This document shows, in pieces, positions 46,601 through 58,667 of a stretch of 64,000 nucleotides of DNA. Positions within the stretch are counted from its first letter, which is position 1. Each line of letters begins with the position of its first letter. A program made the translations under genes and the position numbers. The stretch comes from Strongylocentrotus purpuratus. Its lineage: Eukaryota > Echinodermata > Echinoidea > Camarodonta > Strongylocentrotidae. The stretch lies in the NCBI RefSeq assembly GCF_000002235.5, contig NW_022145612.1, positions 21,431,647 through 21,495,646 of the forward strand, read 5' to 3'. Below the pieces are notes generated by a model that saw nothing but the letters and a program-made list of their open reading frames with translations, made no database searches and was not told where the DNA came from.

Positions 46601-46603
46601 AAC
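46211..46603. repeat. Four-unit tandem repeat, about 95-105 bp
   Basis: Each unit has GAATGAGGACAAAGTGAGAG, ATAGCAAGCGGATAAGAAAG, AGGATTCTAAAGA, AAAGATGGAGA, then an (AG)n run, a G run and ACTAGG. Unit starts are about 46211, 46314, 46407 and 46507. The units are nearly identical apart from AG and G run length, so the expansion is recent. Confidence 0.9.
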
Positions 46604-46724
46604 TAGATAGCAAAGGAAATGATATGCTAGTATAGTACAGAGAATAAACTATTGTTTAGAAAAGTACATATTCCCAATCATTGGAATAAATCCAAAGGAA
46701 TAATGCAGATTAATAAGATCACAC

Positions 46725-47545
46725 TCTAACTCGTTTCTGAAATTTTATTTTCAAACCTAATGTAAATACGTAAGGCATGTCCATATTTCTATCCTCTATA
46801 TTCCGTGTGAATTTGATTATTCTGGACTCGCATTTTCTCACTAACAATTCAAATGACAGTATCCAACTACCCACACTTACCCAAACAGTTACGTGATTAT
46901 AATCGAATCAAAATGAACTGACAAGGTTACAATTGAGCCTCATAATAGGCCCCTATATGTAAATATCATTATATAAAACAGTAAGAGACAATGCGATTAT
47001 TCATCATAATTAGTGGCACTGAATTGGTTGCCTGTTTTTATGCATTGATTGTGCGCAGATAATTGAAAATTGAACATTGCATCGCTTATTGTCTTCGAAT
47101 TTGAAATGTATACTGCTTTACATATTTATTTTCTCTCTTTTTATAATGTTTCTCCATGAGAGAAAACCACACCTTGGCTGTGCACCTGCTGTAATTTAAT
47201 GATACAGTACAGGAAATTACTTTTCTATAGAAAAGAACAATATTCTCCATTCCCATCGAAAACTAGTGCTTATGATGCATACCCTTACTAATATATACCC
47301 AATATTATTTAGATAGTGACAAGTGATTATAATAGATATGATATATATAATAATAACAGATTCATAAGTTCACCCTCTATACCCGTTCTTGACATTAATT
47401 CAAACGTAATGTAAATACGGACTTCGAACATTCAATCTATGCCCCTTTACATATTGATATTTCTTTCTCTGTATAATTATTTTTTTTCCATGAGAGAAAA
47501 CCACGCCTTGGCTGTGCACCTGTTATAAATTAATGTTACACATTT
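46725..47545. repeat. Diverged direct duplication
   Basis: CCATGAGAGAAAACCAC, GCCTTGGCTGTGCACCTG and flanking TAATGTAAATACG segments occur at about 46755-47205 and again, shorter, at about 47390-47540. No coding sequence. Confidence 0.6.
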
Positions 47546-47879
47546 CTTTGTAAATGAATGTAAACTGTCAAAATGTAACTTTATAATAACAGTAAATTGA
47601 TCAAATTAAGACTCTTCTGCCAGTATATGCGCTATAAGCTGATATTTATATATAAATATATAAATATTTTTAAAACGTTATACACCAAATTTGGTCCAAA
47701 GGCCACTAATTGTGATCAAGGTTTTTTTCTATATGAGTATACGTACATTTGGCAATTAGAATACCAGTGGAATGTTCCGAACCATTATTAAATACCATTA
47801 TGAACAATAAAGGCCTCATGAGAACCAATCTCACGAAAGCATAACGCCCCAATGTTAATATTTGATTGATCATTGTTTA

Positions 47880-47967
47880 CAATGGCGTAGATAATTATGC
47901 AGGGGGCATGATTAATAATAATGATAATAAAGTGGGAAGACCGAAAGAGACAGAGACAGAGAGACGG

Positions 47968-48028
<61 letters not shown>

Positions 48029-48252
48029 GGGGATGCTTATTGTGAAAAGAAAATGTTAAAACTCTTTCCGAAATCTCCCCTGCCCTTTTTCCCGTCTTTC
48101 GGTCTTCACACTTTTGTATTTGCATTCGAGAGGAGAGGGGGTCGTGCCCCCTGTCGAGTCCATTCAACATGTTTAACTTTGCCCCCCCCCCCCCAATCCC
48201 CCATGACACCGGTGCCCTCTCAGTCGCGGAGTGGATCTTCGCTACGCCACTG
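47880..48252. mobile_element. Short non-autonomous element, TGGCGTAG ends
   Basis: Left end CAATGGCGTAGATAATTATG and right end CTACGCCACTG form an inverted pair. It contains an (AG)n run (47983-48025) and a poly-C run. No clean target duplication. Confidence 0.5.
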
Positions 48253-48485
48253 AAATAATGTCTAGATATCAAAGTTTTTTTGAATATTTTGGCAAGTCTA
48301 AGGAATCTTGTTCTATACGTTCTCGACATCATAATTATGCCAACTATTCCAAGTTGACAGCCCTCCTCTAGCTTGGCTCGACCAAATAACGAAGAACATT
48401 GTGTATCTTTTTGTCTATTATTTTTTTTTTTTTCATTCTTGATAACATATGCATAAGAGAGATAATTACCAAATGACTTGCCCAT

Positions 48486-51400
48486 TTATACACTCGACTG
48501 TCTATCGTAGCCGTACTGATAAACATATTTATAATTCCTGGTGATAAAGTAGAGGTATACCATGTTGAGGATGATGACGCCAGCCAAGAGGAAAAAGTAG
48601 TACTCAAGATGGCCCTTGTTGATATCATTAGGTATCCATTCATGACCTAAGAGTAAAAACAAGATTATGATTTCAAAAGGAAACGGTAAATGTAGGCATA
48701 CAGAATGTCTGTTGAGAGCCAGAATGACTTAAGCTGATAGCACGACACACCCTGGCGCCATTTTCTCGAAGGCGTCATAAGTCTAAGTTCGTGGACATCC
48801 CATAGAAACGCGTGTTAATTCTATATCACACGTTTCAATGGGATGTCTAAGAAGTTAGTCTTATGACGGTTTCGAGAAACGGCCCCCTGCTAGATAAGAT
48901 ATAAAACTTGCAAATAAACCACTGCACTGCCTAAATATTGGTAATTCAAACTTCTCCGACGGCTGTAGCTTCTCATCATGATCTTGTGCAAATATTCTAA
49001 ATCACAGAGTGACAGCGTTCAAATGGTGGCCTCAGTTGTCTCTATATTGTTAGATTACAATTTGAATCTACACTGCTGTCACTCCTCGGCCCTTTCATTT
49101 GGTGATTTACCCCCCTCCTTTTTTGTTTTCTAGAGTTCATGTATATTACAATTATGAATATAAATTATTTGTGTTTACATACCTGCGGAGGCAGCGTTGA
49201 CGATGATAACCAGTAAAGATCCAACATAGCTGCCGATTCCATTATAAAAGAGATATATCCCGGTGATAAATGCTTGAAGGGATTTGGGGGACTGAGAAAA
49301 GGCGAATTCTAGACCTGGAAATGACAACGTGGAAAAGAGAAATATAAAGAGTATGAGTTGGCAGGAAAACAGAATCATCAACTTTGCCATTTCTCAGTGT
49401 GTTATTTTATATAAGTTCCAAAGATTCATTTTACTGTCAGTTCTCCGGCATGAACTCCACCTTTCCAAAAAAATGTGACCAGGCTTACGTCCGTTTTCAA
49501 TTTGTTCTTTGGGTATATACAGGGTCAACAGGGTCAGGATAGCTTTTAAATCTGGAAACATTTTTGTCGAATCATGCAATATTGCATTTCTCCGAATAAG
49601 TGTACAGTACAAATGTGTAAGTGTACTACACTTACACATTTTTACAATATATGTTCAAGGAGGTACCAGCACTTAATCTGCCCCACGAATTTCTTCTGCT
49701 ACACGTGACAAAAACGGTTTATCACTTTTGTTTTACTAGCGGCGAGCCAATTTAATTAGACTATCTAGGACTCTTCTTATATGGGCCTGCTGTATGTATG
49801 ACCAACTGTTGTCTGTTGACACCTGAAGTGGCTAGGGGCCTATTGTTCGCAATTGCAAAACATTCATGGTACAAAAAGGCATTCTGAGGTAATCGGGCAT
49901 GATCAATTAAAAATTAATTATTTAGGCTGATATTTAATTCATTTCTGAAAGTTAGTTCACCATGAGTCATATAGGGCAATTGCTTCTCACTGTGCATGGT
50001 GATTTCCCCTTTTATATTCTTTAGTTTAAACGTGCAAATTTAAACAAATCCTTTATCGCTTTTCCATAACATGTTCATTATGTTTTGGGGATTCCTTTTT
50101 TTTTTCGTTTTGGATGAGAAAAGGGGTGGGGAGTCTCCCCGAAATCAGCATAAATTATTTAGTATTAAAAGGAAAATAAGCTTGACATTCACCGCAAGTG
50201 GTATTTAAAGGTCGGGTGACATCCAAATATAGGTTGATTCCTGTTCATTTGCAGGGCTGCATACAACTCATATTTTGTTATTCAAACATCTACATATATT
50301 TCATAGATTTTTTAATATTTTTAAAAATAATGAGATCTGGAGCATTTTTTTAGGGTAGAGCTTAGCAGGTCTGAGAAAATGATTTTTGTTAATAATTAAA
50401 ATCAACTTATATCTGGATGTCACCCGCCCTTTAACAAAAACACACCCAAAACCTCTCTCAACATCTTTCTAAAATAATTACTTTTCCTTCTTTTCTCAGT
50501 AGTGATTAAAATATATTGGTGTATTACCTGTGATGAGAACAAAAGTATCCGCAATGCCAATGAAAATATATTGCGGAATTTGAACGAGGATTGAGAGCGA
50601 TGAAGCATGGAAAATGACTCCTGAAATTGTCTGGTCAAGACTCCCGCCATTTTTGATAACGTGTTTACGAATGATCTCGACCATGGCAGCATATAAGACA
50701 GACAGAAGCCCAGATACGAGACCAAATGCTATCATAAGTAAAATGACAAGAAACATCAAAATAAACGTTTTAAAATGTGTCATTAAAATTTCGTCTTTAC
50801 ATGAAGAGAACTTTAAATATTGGTTCATAGTCAAATCTTGATAATGCGGGGACTTAATATCAACAACAAAAATCAGAGATATATAGCTGTCATTGATAAA
50901 AATATGTGACATCTCCCCGAATCTTTTGCACGCAAGGATGGTGTTTTGTATAATTCTGCATAATGTTCAAAATCAATACATTATCAAAACAAAAATATGG
51001 TTTAGAAGATTACTCAACGCTGCCTGATTTTTTTTCACATGGAATCGCTGAGATAAAAGTGAATGAATGTAATTCCCTTAATTGATTTTGCATTGATCAT
51101 TATAGGAGCATTCACACGCTCCCCAAAAAAGTGAGATTACAATCCCGAGTCAGAATCGGATTCAAACAGCAAGATACTGACGGCGATTCAAAAATCGTTT
51201 TTTAAATTCACTTATTGCTGTACGTGTGGTATCCCCTACAGACTCAACCCAGACGACTACTCATGGACTACCATCCTAGGGCAATATTATTACCAAATGC
51301 CACCGGGACAAAATGTACTTTTCCCTAGAGTATAGAAATTTAAAAAATTAGTGTCGTAGTCGAGTGGTTTAAGCACTTGACTTGAAATTCAAAGGTCGTG

Positions 51401-54400
51401 GTTCGCTCCCCGACATGGCAATAATGTCCTTTGGCAAGGCATTAATCTTCATTTGCCACACTCGACCCAGGTGAGGTAAATGGGTACCTGGCAGGAATTA
51501 ATTTCTTGAAATGCTGGAGCGCTGTAATGGCAGCCATAGGATAAAGCCGGGGTAATTAGTACGCCTCGGAATAGAATATTTCTAGATAGGCAGCGCTATA
51601 GAAATGCCTTTTATTATTATAGTAAATGGGTCTTACCAAGAGCAATCATATAGTTGTACAATGTAGCTATTCACCATTAAAACAAATCATGCATGTGGTA
51701 TAATCCTCAGGTAGGTCGACAAAGAATTTTGCTACGAAATAGTCTTTACATTACCCATTCGTTTGACCAGTGTGACTCTTATTCCTCGACGCTCAAGGAG
51801 AGGATAGACGACGCGATCGACGATGGGTACGGTGATTATGACTGACAGAGGTACAAAGAGAGCTAAGAAAGCTACTGGAATACCCTCCAGATCCATTCGC
51901 TCTCCTTGGAGCAGATATGTCGTTGAGTACTGAAGTCAAGCATGATGGAAGAATGAGAGAAAAATAATGATACTAATATACCATACTTATATAGCGCATA
52001 ATTACGAATAATTATGTCCCTATATGCGCTGTAAAAGAGAGAAGGAAAGAAAAAAAAAAGGTAAAATAGAGAAGAGTGAGATACACTCGGCATACTCCCT
52101 TAATTCATCAGTTAACATTGGACATTGTTTCTATAAAAAGAAACATTTTAAGATGAGCTTTCAAATTGTCACACTTAATTTTTGGTATATTCGGGCAAGT
52201 TATTCCAAAGCTCTGCTGATGCAACCCTAACAGAGCATGACCCATAGAACTGTGTATTTATTTGAGGCATAGTAACGATAGCATTTTGGGAAGACCCAAG
52301 GTTTTTGTTAATTTCGTAGTAAGCAGTCGAGTCAAATACGTAGGAGCCAATCCTTTAAGGTTAAGACAATGATTTCGAACTCGACTCTAGCATGATCAGT
52401 TTAATTTCTTCAATATAAGAGAGATAGAATCATTTAGACGGTACCTCGTGACAAGCCAGGAGAAGTAGACCTATAAACATGTGTATTGTAAAGAAAAGGC
52501 CGCTTTCATAACATTTCTCATGAAATAAGTCTGATAATGATTTGGAAGTCAATTTGGTTACAACTTTTGCAGTTAACTACTACATGACATTTGTATCAGA
52601 TTTAATATTCTATTTGAAAGACAACGTCTGGGTCACAATCACCTGAAACCGTATAGTGTTATAGAGAATGACTACTGATAAAACGAGGAGGGTGTTGAGG
52701 AACCATTTTAATTCCTCCACGGCTTCGTTTGTATAAGGTCCGCCATTTTCACTCTTTAGCCGCTCCAAACATCCACGTTGATCAACTACGTTTCGTTCAA
52801 CGATCACCATATCGTCATCAGATAATCTCGACGACGTTCCCTCGCCAGCATCGAGTCGATGAAGCTGGGCTGGATTCCCGTTCACCTCTGCTAAGAGTGG
52901 ATTAGTGTCGGCAGAACGACCACAACAACTTCCCTGAGCACAGCAGCAACAACAGCAATACATTGAACAACATGTGCCATCTCTCTCCGAATGCATTGTT
53001 ATCGCGGTCTTCAGCATCCGAAGGACTTGTAGCAACGCCTGATTACCTATATAAGAGCCAAACCCAATAGCATTAAGAGAGAGCCAGATATACAGAGGGA
53101 GAGACAGAGAAAGAGAGAGACAGAGACAGAGAGAGAGAGAGACAGAAGAGAGAGAGAGAGGGGGGGGAGAAAGGAAAAATTAGATGCCGTCCAAGATGGT
53201 GCGATCCCATATAAAATCATGATACAACTAACTAACTTTACTGTTTCATACCGTTACATGTTTCATTACTACTTTATTTTCCCCATTTCTTTTCACTCTC
53301 ATTCAAGTACATCTTTTAAGATCAATTTTCATACTGATTAAAAACAAACAATTTCATGTGATAAATGTAATAGCCTACAACTCTACATGTTGGACTAAGT
53401 AACATACACGCACATGATATTTATTACAAATATAAAACATATCCGGAAGTGATCTTGTACATAAATTGATGACTAAAATGACAACAACCGATTCCGGCAC
53501 AAAAAGGTGTATTATTAAACAAAATATAACATGTTGGCAAGTAAAGAGAGAACATAACAAGAGAGATTTAAATTGACTGAATCTAATTTGAGTTATCATG
53601 GTTCTATACCATAATTCTGATCAAGATATTTATAAATATAAAACGATAACATTACATTAACAGTGCACGGTGTGGAATAGTGGAAGGAGAGAAAGGGGTG
53701 GAGGGAGGGAGGAGGAGGGGGAGGGGGAGGGGGATATATAAACTACATGTTATTAAGGATGCCAAAGATTTAACTGCATCAAAACTATTTTGTTTGTTTG
53801 TTTGTTTGTTTTATTTATTCACCATGTAAAATAACTGTTTACATTATAATAAAATACAGTGGGTTACATTGATATATAATACATAGTAGGAACAATGTAG
53901 CGCAACGTCCCTAAGTAACATAGTTGATAATTATTAGGTAAAAATAGAACATGGCTTAAAATAAGACATTCGTTACAAAAATAAAACAAAATACAAAAAT
54001 CATGCCCCTCAACGTCTTTGAATAACAAGCAAAAACAAGAAAATACGTAACAATAATGTTGAAACGTCAGTATTACCTTTCGGTGGTCTTATTTTGTAGA
54101 AATCTCGACCCACAGCGAAGACGACAATACCGACGACGTTGAAACAGAGAACAACGATGAAGCCCAAGAAGAAAGAAACATTTTGCTCGACGTATGAAAG
54201 TACAGAATACGTAAACAAAGGAGCAATCTCGGAGATGAGGTACACCCTATTCTCAAAATGAAAATAAAATACATTTTATTTAGTCATGATATCACTTTCA
54301 TCAGAATTAGAAATATTTATAATATTTGTCACATTTCCATGTTTACTGGGTATACATAATCAAAGATAAAGAAGTGTAAAATACTTTAATAATATATCAA

Positions 54401-56514
54401 CATAACCAGGTTTTATAACTTGTTTCAATCTATCTTTTAACATGATAATTTTATCATGTAGCACATTTTTGTATTTTTTAGAAAGGAGAATATTTAAATC
54501 GATGATGTTCAATAGATAATATATGGTATATTTGAAGGCTTCAAATTCAAGAAAATAAATTGTATAATCAACTTTTTTCGAGATTGAAGAAAAAAGGGGG
54601 AAAGAAGTTTCTATGCTAATTTATTCATACAGTGGACATGCTTCCAAACTAAATGACCAGAAAAGAATAGCAAAACTCTATAATTAAAGTCTATAATTTT
54701 TTTAAATTTAGATCATCTTCATCTTGAATTGAAATGATTTCGTACCTTATCATATCAATAAAAATGTAATGTCCTGATATACGAGACAAGACCTACCAAT
54801 GATAGGTGCTTCGTATCGCTCTAGTTCCACACTCTTCAACTTGAATGGCGGTGAAGGGAGCACAACACGCCTTGAGGGGGGCGGTACCAATGTTAACGAT
54901 GAAGAGAGTAATGACGAAGAAGACTCGTTTGGTTTCTAGGTTAAACCCAAAGGATGGACCATAGTCGTTTGACCATTCATAAGCTACCAAAGGCAGCACA
55001 GCGGTACCTGAAATATTGTTGAAGTTAGAAGAATGTCATTCCTTGTGCCTATCAAAGATTGGAAAGGGCTCTGCTTCTTGACATTTTCAATCAACAGCCA
55101 GTGCTCCGATGAAAAGACGTACACTCACACTATATACAGTTGCCCATAAAGTTTGAATAATTCTTTCTTACCTCTTTTCATGAAGTGATCGTGACCAGGC
55201 GCGTACGCAGGGGGGGGGGGGGGGTGTGAGGTTAACCCCCCCCCCTTGAGTTTCTTTTATGTGTATGTTTTGTGTATGATTTTTGTGAAAACCCCCCCCC
55301 CTTTTTTTTTTGCTTTTTTTTTTTTAAATTATGCCAATGGCTGACCTAAAAAAGGTGACCTTACCTCCCCCCAACGGAACAAAATGTCAAATTTTCAAAT
55401 TTCGAGACCAAAAAAAAAAAGTGTCCGCTTATGTAACTTCTTTGTATAAGAAACTTAGGAACATGCATAGTTAGCTTAACAACCATCACATTTATGTTTT
55501 ATGCAAAGCATTCATCGCGTCATGCCATATCAATGAATTCGATAGTTTTGCAATACAGTGCGTCCCAAAAAAAACAAAACCGAAAATTATCGATGTTTTA
55601 TTATAACTTAATCACAATAAAAATTCATAAATGACATATTTGTAAAGCTTAGATACTCCTCTTTCAACAAATTTGAAGAGAGGGTACCCAAAAGTCATTT
55701 GGCGGACGGTATCTGAATTTCAAAGAGAAAATCACATTTCTAGAAGGTTCATCTTCTGCCCTTCCATATGACACCTCAATCAGCAAAAATGAGCCAGGAA
55801 TAACAAAGTTCTGTCTATTTAAAGTAATGCTTGCATTTCCATAATTTGATTAAATGAATTCGTTTTCACTGGATGCCTGCCGTAGCAACAAGCAAAGTTG
55901 ATAAAAGACTTAACTCCGTTTCGTTGACGATCAGCCATGAACAAAAAAGACGAAAGACAGAAAAGCATGGCTGATCGTCAACAAAACGTAATGAAAGAGG
56001 AGGATCTAAGCTTTACAAATATGTGTCATTTATTAATTATAAATCTGATTAAGTTATGATAAAACATCGATAATTCTCGGCTTCGTTTTTTCTGGGACGC
56101 AGAGTAAATAATTCCAGCAATAATTGTATCTGAGTCTCTATTTATATATTTATGTTTCTCTTTCTACTCACCTAGTAAGCATATTAGTGAGCCCAGGTAT
56201 ATGGAATTATAATTCCCCAGCCAGGAATCGGATAGCCATCCTCCGAAAATCGTAAAGACGTAATTCGTGCCGATAAAGACCAAACTAAAAACAGCAGCAT
56301 TGGCGCTCGAATAACCCAGATCGTTCGTGCAGAAAAGAACGAGGTTCGTCAGGATACCGTAAAAGATAATTTTTTCAACGAAATTAAGAAAAGCAATGCA
56401 TAATACCAAGACGGCATCACGGGTCGTGGGTTTGCTATCAAGAGCCTCTGATTCTGATGAACTGTTTTGGCTTGAAGCGGCTTGAACATTCGACGAATCT
56501 CCAGTATTCGACAT
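48486..56514 (-). CDS. SLC15A4: SLC15 family peptide/histidine transporter, copy A, complete, eight exons
   Basis: Exons in order: 56514-56172, 55007-54797, 54246-54077, 53046-52643, 51929-51755, 50728-50528, 49314-49183, 48646-48486. All phases agree and give 598 codons (SLC15A4 is about 577). The family is a proton-coupled oligopeptide/histidine carrier with about twelve membrane segments. Matches: FYGILTNLVLF (TM1), GGWLSDSWLGNY, HWVYFISEIAPLF, YVEQNVSFFLGF, VQIPQYIFIGIAD and GIYLFYNGIGSYVGS. The N-tail (1-33) is Ser/Asn/Glu-rich. The central loop (about 242-350) has CCCCCC at 272-277 and an acidic dileucine-type DTNPLL at 288-293, which could direct endolysosomal sorting. The ExxER motif reads NFVEK. 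A3 versus A4 assignment is uncertain. Confidence 0.92.
48753..48887. repeat. Foldback hairpin element in SLC15 copy A intron 7
   Basis: Inverted arms TTTTCTCGAAGGCGTCATAAG-type (left) and CTTATGACGGTTTCGAGAAA (right), with inner arms GGACATCCCATAGAAACG and CGTTTCAATGGGATGTC around a 20-base loop. MITE-like. Confidence 0.8.
49610..49641. repeat. Short near-perfect palindrome in intron
   Basis: Arms AAATGTGTAAGTGTA and TACACTTACACATTT with almost no loop, in intron 6 of copy A. Confidence 0.7.
50209..50430. mobile_element. TTAA-flanked MITE in SLC15 copy A intron 6
   Basis: TTAA at 50205-50208 and 50431-50434 borders a 222 bp element. Inverted ends of about 33 bp are AGGTCGGGTGACATCC (left) and AGGGCGGGTGACATCC (right, reverse complement), continuing ARATATARGTTGATT. 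Kolobok-like by target site and ends; no transposase. Confidence 0.8.
51351..51621 (+). mobile_element. tRNA-derived SINE (family 2) in SLC15 copy A intron 5
   Basis: A tRNA-like head TCGAGTGGTTTAAGCACTTG with B-box-like GGTTCGCTCC, then CCTTTGGCAAGGCATTAATC, a body, and tail GGCAGCGCTATAGAAATGCC followed by TTATTATTAT. Antisense to the host gene. Confidence 0.8.
53100..53165. repeat. (GA)n microsatellite
   Basis: GA-rich tract upstream of the exon 4 acceptor on the opposite strand; on the transcript it is a CT-rich tract. Confidence 0.8.
55196..55436. mobile_element. CGTACGCAGG-family element, SLC15 copy A intron 1
   Basis: Left end CAGGCGCGTACGCAGG, then GAGGTTAACCCCC, TTTATGTGTATGTTTTGTG, poly-C, AAAAGGTGACCTTACC and AAATTTCGAGACC. 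The right end is not clear. Absent from intron 1 of copy C. The copy at 57641-57915 lacks the left terminus because a duplication breakpoint lies in the G run. Confidence 0.7.
55556..56104. mobile_element. Mariner-like MITE, copy in unit 1
   Basis: TA on both sides (55554-55555, 56105-56106). Inverted ends of about 110 bp start CAGTGCGTCCCA and CTCTGCGTCCCA and both contain ATTATCGATGTTTTAT. A second inner inverted pair (GTTGACGATCAGCCATG / CATGGCTGATCGTCAAC) lies in the centre. No transposase. Copy C lacks it at the matching site. Confidence 0.85.
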
Positions 56515-56874
56515 TTTACAGCACTACCACAATTGCAAGGTTAAGACCGTAATGTCTTATCCACCATAATTACATTCAAATATAGCAATGTCATTTTGGA
56601 TTTTTTGTTTGTTAAACAAGTGATAAAACTTAATAACATATCCTGGTAGGCATAATCTACTGTCTGTATACCTGCATCAATATATACACTGTTGGTCATA
56701 AAGGTGGAATAATTTTTTTTTCACCCCAATTTATGAAATGATTTTGAAAACGATTTCTTCCTAATAGATCTATATAGATAAAAGTATACATTCTCAAATT
56801 GTATTGAATAATAAGTTGCGAGTGTTTGTTTTGCGTGATTGCAAAATCACATGTATGCTACTATGCTTATCAAC

Positions 56875-57030
56875 TAGGGGGCCTTCGTCCTTAAGTCATA
56901 ACTGACAGTATGAGGATTAATGCCTCACAAAAGGGCACTAATATAGCACATCGACACGTTTTTTATCCTCGGGTCTCACAGTTACGAGGCCATTGCTTTG
57001 CCACTGAATCATGATTGTACGTAGGGGGTA
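56875..57030 (-). mobile_element. Old SINE remnant upstream of exon 1A
   Basis: On the minus strand: tRNA-like sequence with TGGCAAAGCAATGGCC, then GTGCCCTTTTGTGAGGCATTAATCC. Same family as the SINE head at 62545-62680 but more decayed. Present also at 59358-59515 through the duplication. Confidence 0.6.
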
Positions 57031-57548
57031 GCCCCACAAATACTGTTGCCACGAAAAGTAGCAACATTAAGATATTATTGTTTCTCTTTAGCATCAGCAA
57101 ATCTATGATAATGAAAAACCAACATAATTCTGAAAACTTGAAAGCTTAGAAAAGTTTCTGAAATGTTTTGAAAGACCCTTGGGACATATAGGCGGAAACA
57201 AAATTGGACGGAGGATATTTAATTACACTTCACATCTAATCATACAGCATTTTGAAATGAAAACAAATTTTATTTAAGCTCCTTGAAGACATGTGAAAAA
57301 AAAACAATCACTTATACTGCTTGACCCGATGTAGCTGAAATTACATGCATTTGTATATCATGCGGCTACAATTCACACACTGACTGGTACACAGAATTAC
57401 AAATTACTCAGAATCAAATTGCAATTAAAAGATTCCGTCATGGCCATCTAGTTTGTTTGAATGATGTTGTCAATAGTACTTAACCTTTTAGACTCTGTAG
57501 TATGTATGTAGGTATTGACTGTCATTTATTAAAAAAATAAAAAATACC

Positions 57549-57640
57549 AGTGTGTTGGCTCAGTCAGTAGAGCGACCGCCACACAACCTGGAGGTCTTGT
57601 GTGCGAACCGCGGCCGCGTCATACCACAAGACGTTAAAGG
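57549..57640 (+). mobile_element. SINE family 1, cut by duplication breakpoint
   Basis: tRNA-like head GTGTTGGCTCAGTCAGTAGA through CGCGTCATACC, ending at AGACGTTAAA where a poly-G run starts. The uncut homologue is 60048-60311. Confidence 0.85.
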
Positions 57641-57727
57641 GGGGGGGGGGGGGGTTTGAGGTTAAACCCCCCCCCTTGAGTTTCTTTTATGTGTATGTTT
57701 TGTGTATGATTTTCTGTGAAACCCCCC

Positions 57728-57764
<37 letters not shown>

Positions 57765-58047
57765 GTAATAAAAAATTAAAAAAAAAAAAAAAATTTGTTG
57801 TAAATTATGCCAATGGCTGACCTAAAAAAGGTGACCTTACCTCCCCCTAACGGATCAAAATGTCAAATTTTCAAATTTCGAGACCCCCCCCCCCCCCCCC
57901 AAAAAAAAAAAAGTGTCCGCTTATGTAACTTCTTTGTATAAGAAACTTAGGAACATGCATAGTTAGCTTAACAACCATCACATCTATGTTTTATGCAAAG
58001 CATTCATCGCGTCATCCCATATCAATGAATTCGATAGTTTTGCAATA

Positions 58048-58600
58048 CAGTGCGTCCCCAACAAAAAAAAACCCCGAAAATTATCGATGTTTTATTATAA
58101 CTTAATCACAATAAAAATTCATAAATGACATATATTTGTAAAGCTTAGATACTCCTCTTTCAAGAAATTTGAAGAGAGGGTACCAAAAGTCATTTGGCGG
58201 ACGGTATCTCAATTTCAAAGAGAAAATCACATTTCTAGAAGGTTCATCTTCTGCCCTTCCATATGACACCTCAATCAGCAAAAATGAGCCAGGAATAACA
58301 AAGTTCTGTCTATTTAAAGTAATGCTTGCAATTCCATAATTTGATTAAATGAATTCGTTTTCACTGGATGCCTGCCGTAGCAACAAGCAAAGTTGATAAA
58401 AGACTTAACTCCGTTTCGTTGACGATCAGCCATGAACAAAAAAGACGAAAGACAGAAAAGCATGGCTGATCGTCAACAAAACGTAATGAAAGAGGAGGAT
58501 CTAAGCTTTACAAATATGTGTCATTTATTAATTATAAATCTGATTAAGTTATGATAAAACATCGATAATTCTCGGCTTCGTTTTTTTCTGGGACGCAGAG
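58048..58600. mobile_element. Mariner-like MITE, copy in unit 2
   Basis: Same element as 55556-56104, carried along in the duplication, with TA flanks preserved. Confidence 0.85.
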
Positions 58601-58667
58601 TAAATAATTCCAGCAATAATTGTATCTGAGTCTCTATTTACATATTTATGTTTCTCTTTCTACTCAC

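Larger units (their letters stand above)
44051..48485. other. Convergent spacer between lectin and SLC15 genes
   Basis: No gene recognised. It is mostly AT-rich unique sequence with a poly-C element end (GGGTACGCCACTG, about 44768-44780), tandem repeats at 46.2-46.6 kb, a diverged duplication at 46.7-47.55 kb, and a short element at 47.88-48.25 kb. Confidence 0.6.
55211..57640. repeat. Tandem duplication unit 1 (contains SLC15 exon 1A)
   Basis: About 2.43 kb repeated in direct orientation at 57641-60125. It runs from inside a poly-G tract to inside a SINE (AGACGTTAAA). Includes the family element, the mariner-like MITE, exon 1, and 1 kb of upstream sequence. Identity looks high (well above 90 percent by eye). 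Confidence 0.9.

Noticed and set aside
53041-53046. Transporter exon 4 starting at the inner AG (after AATCAG)
   Set aside because: It would break phase with exon 3; the outer AG (TATATAG) gives GNQALLQVL in frame.
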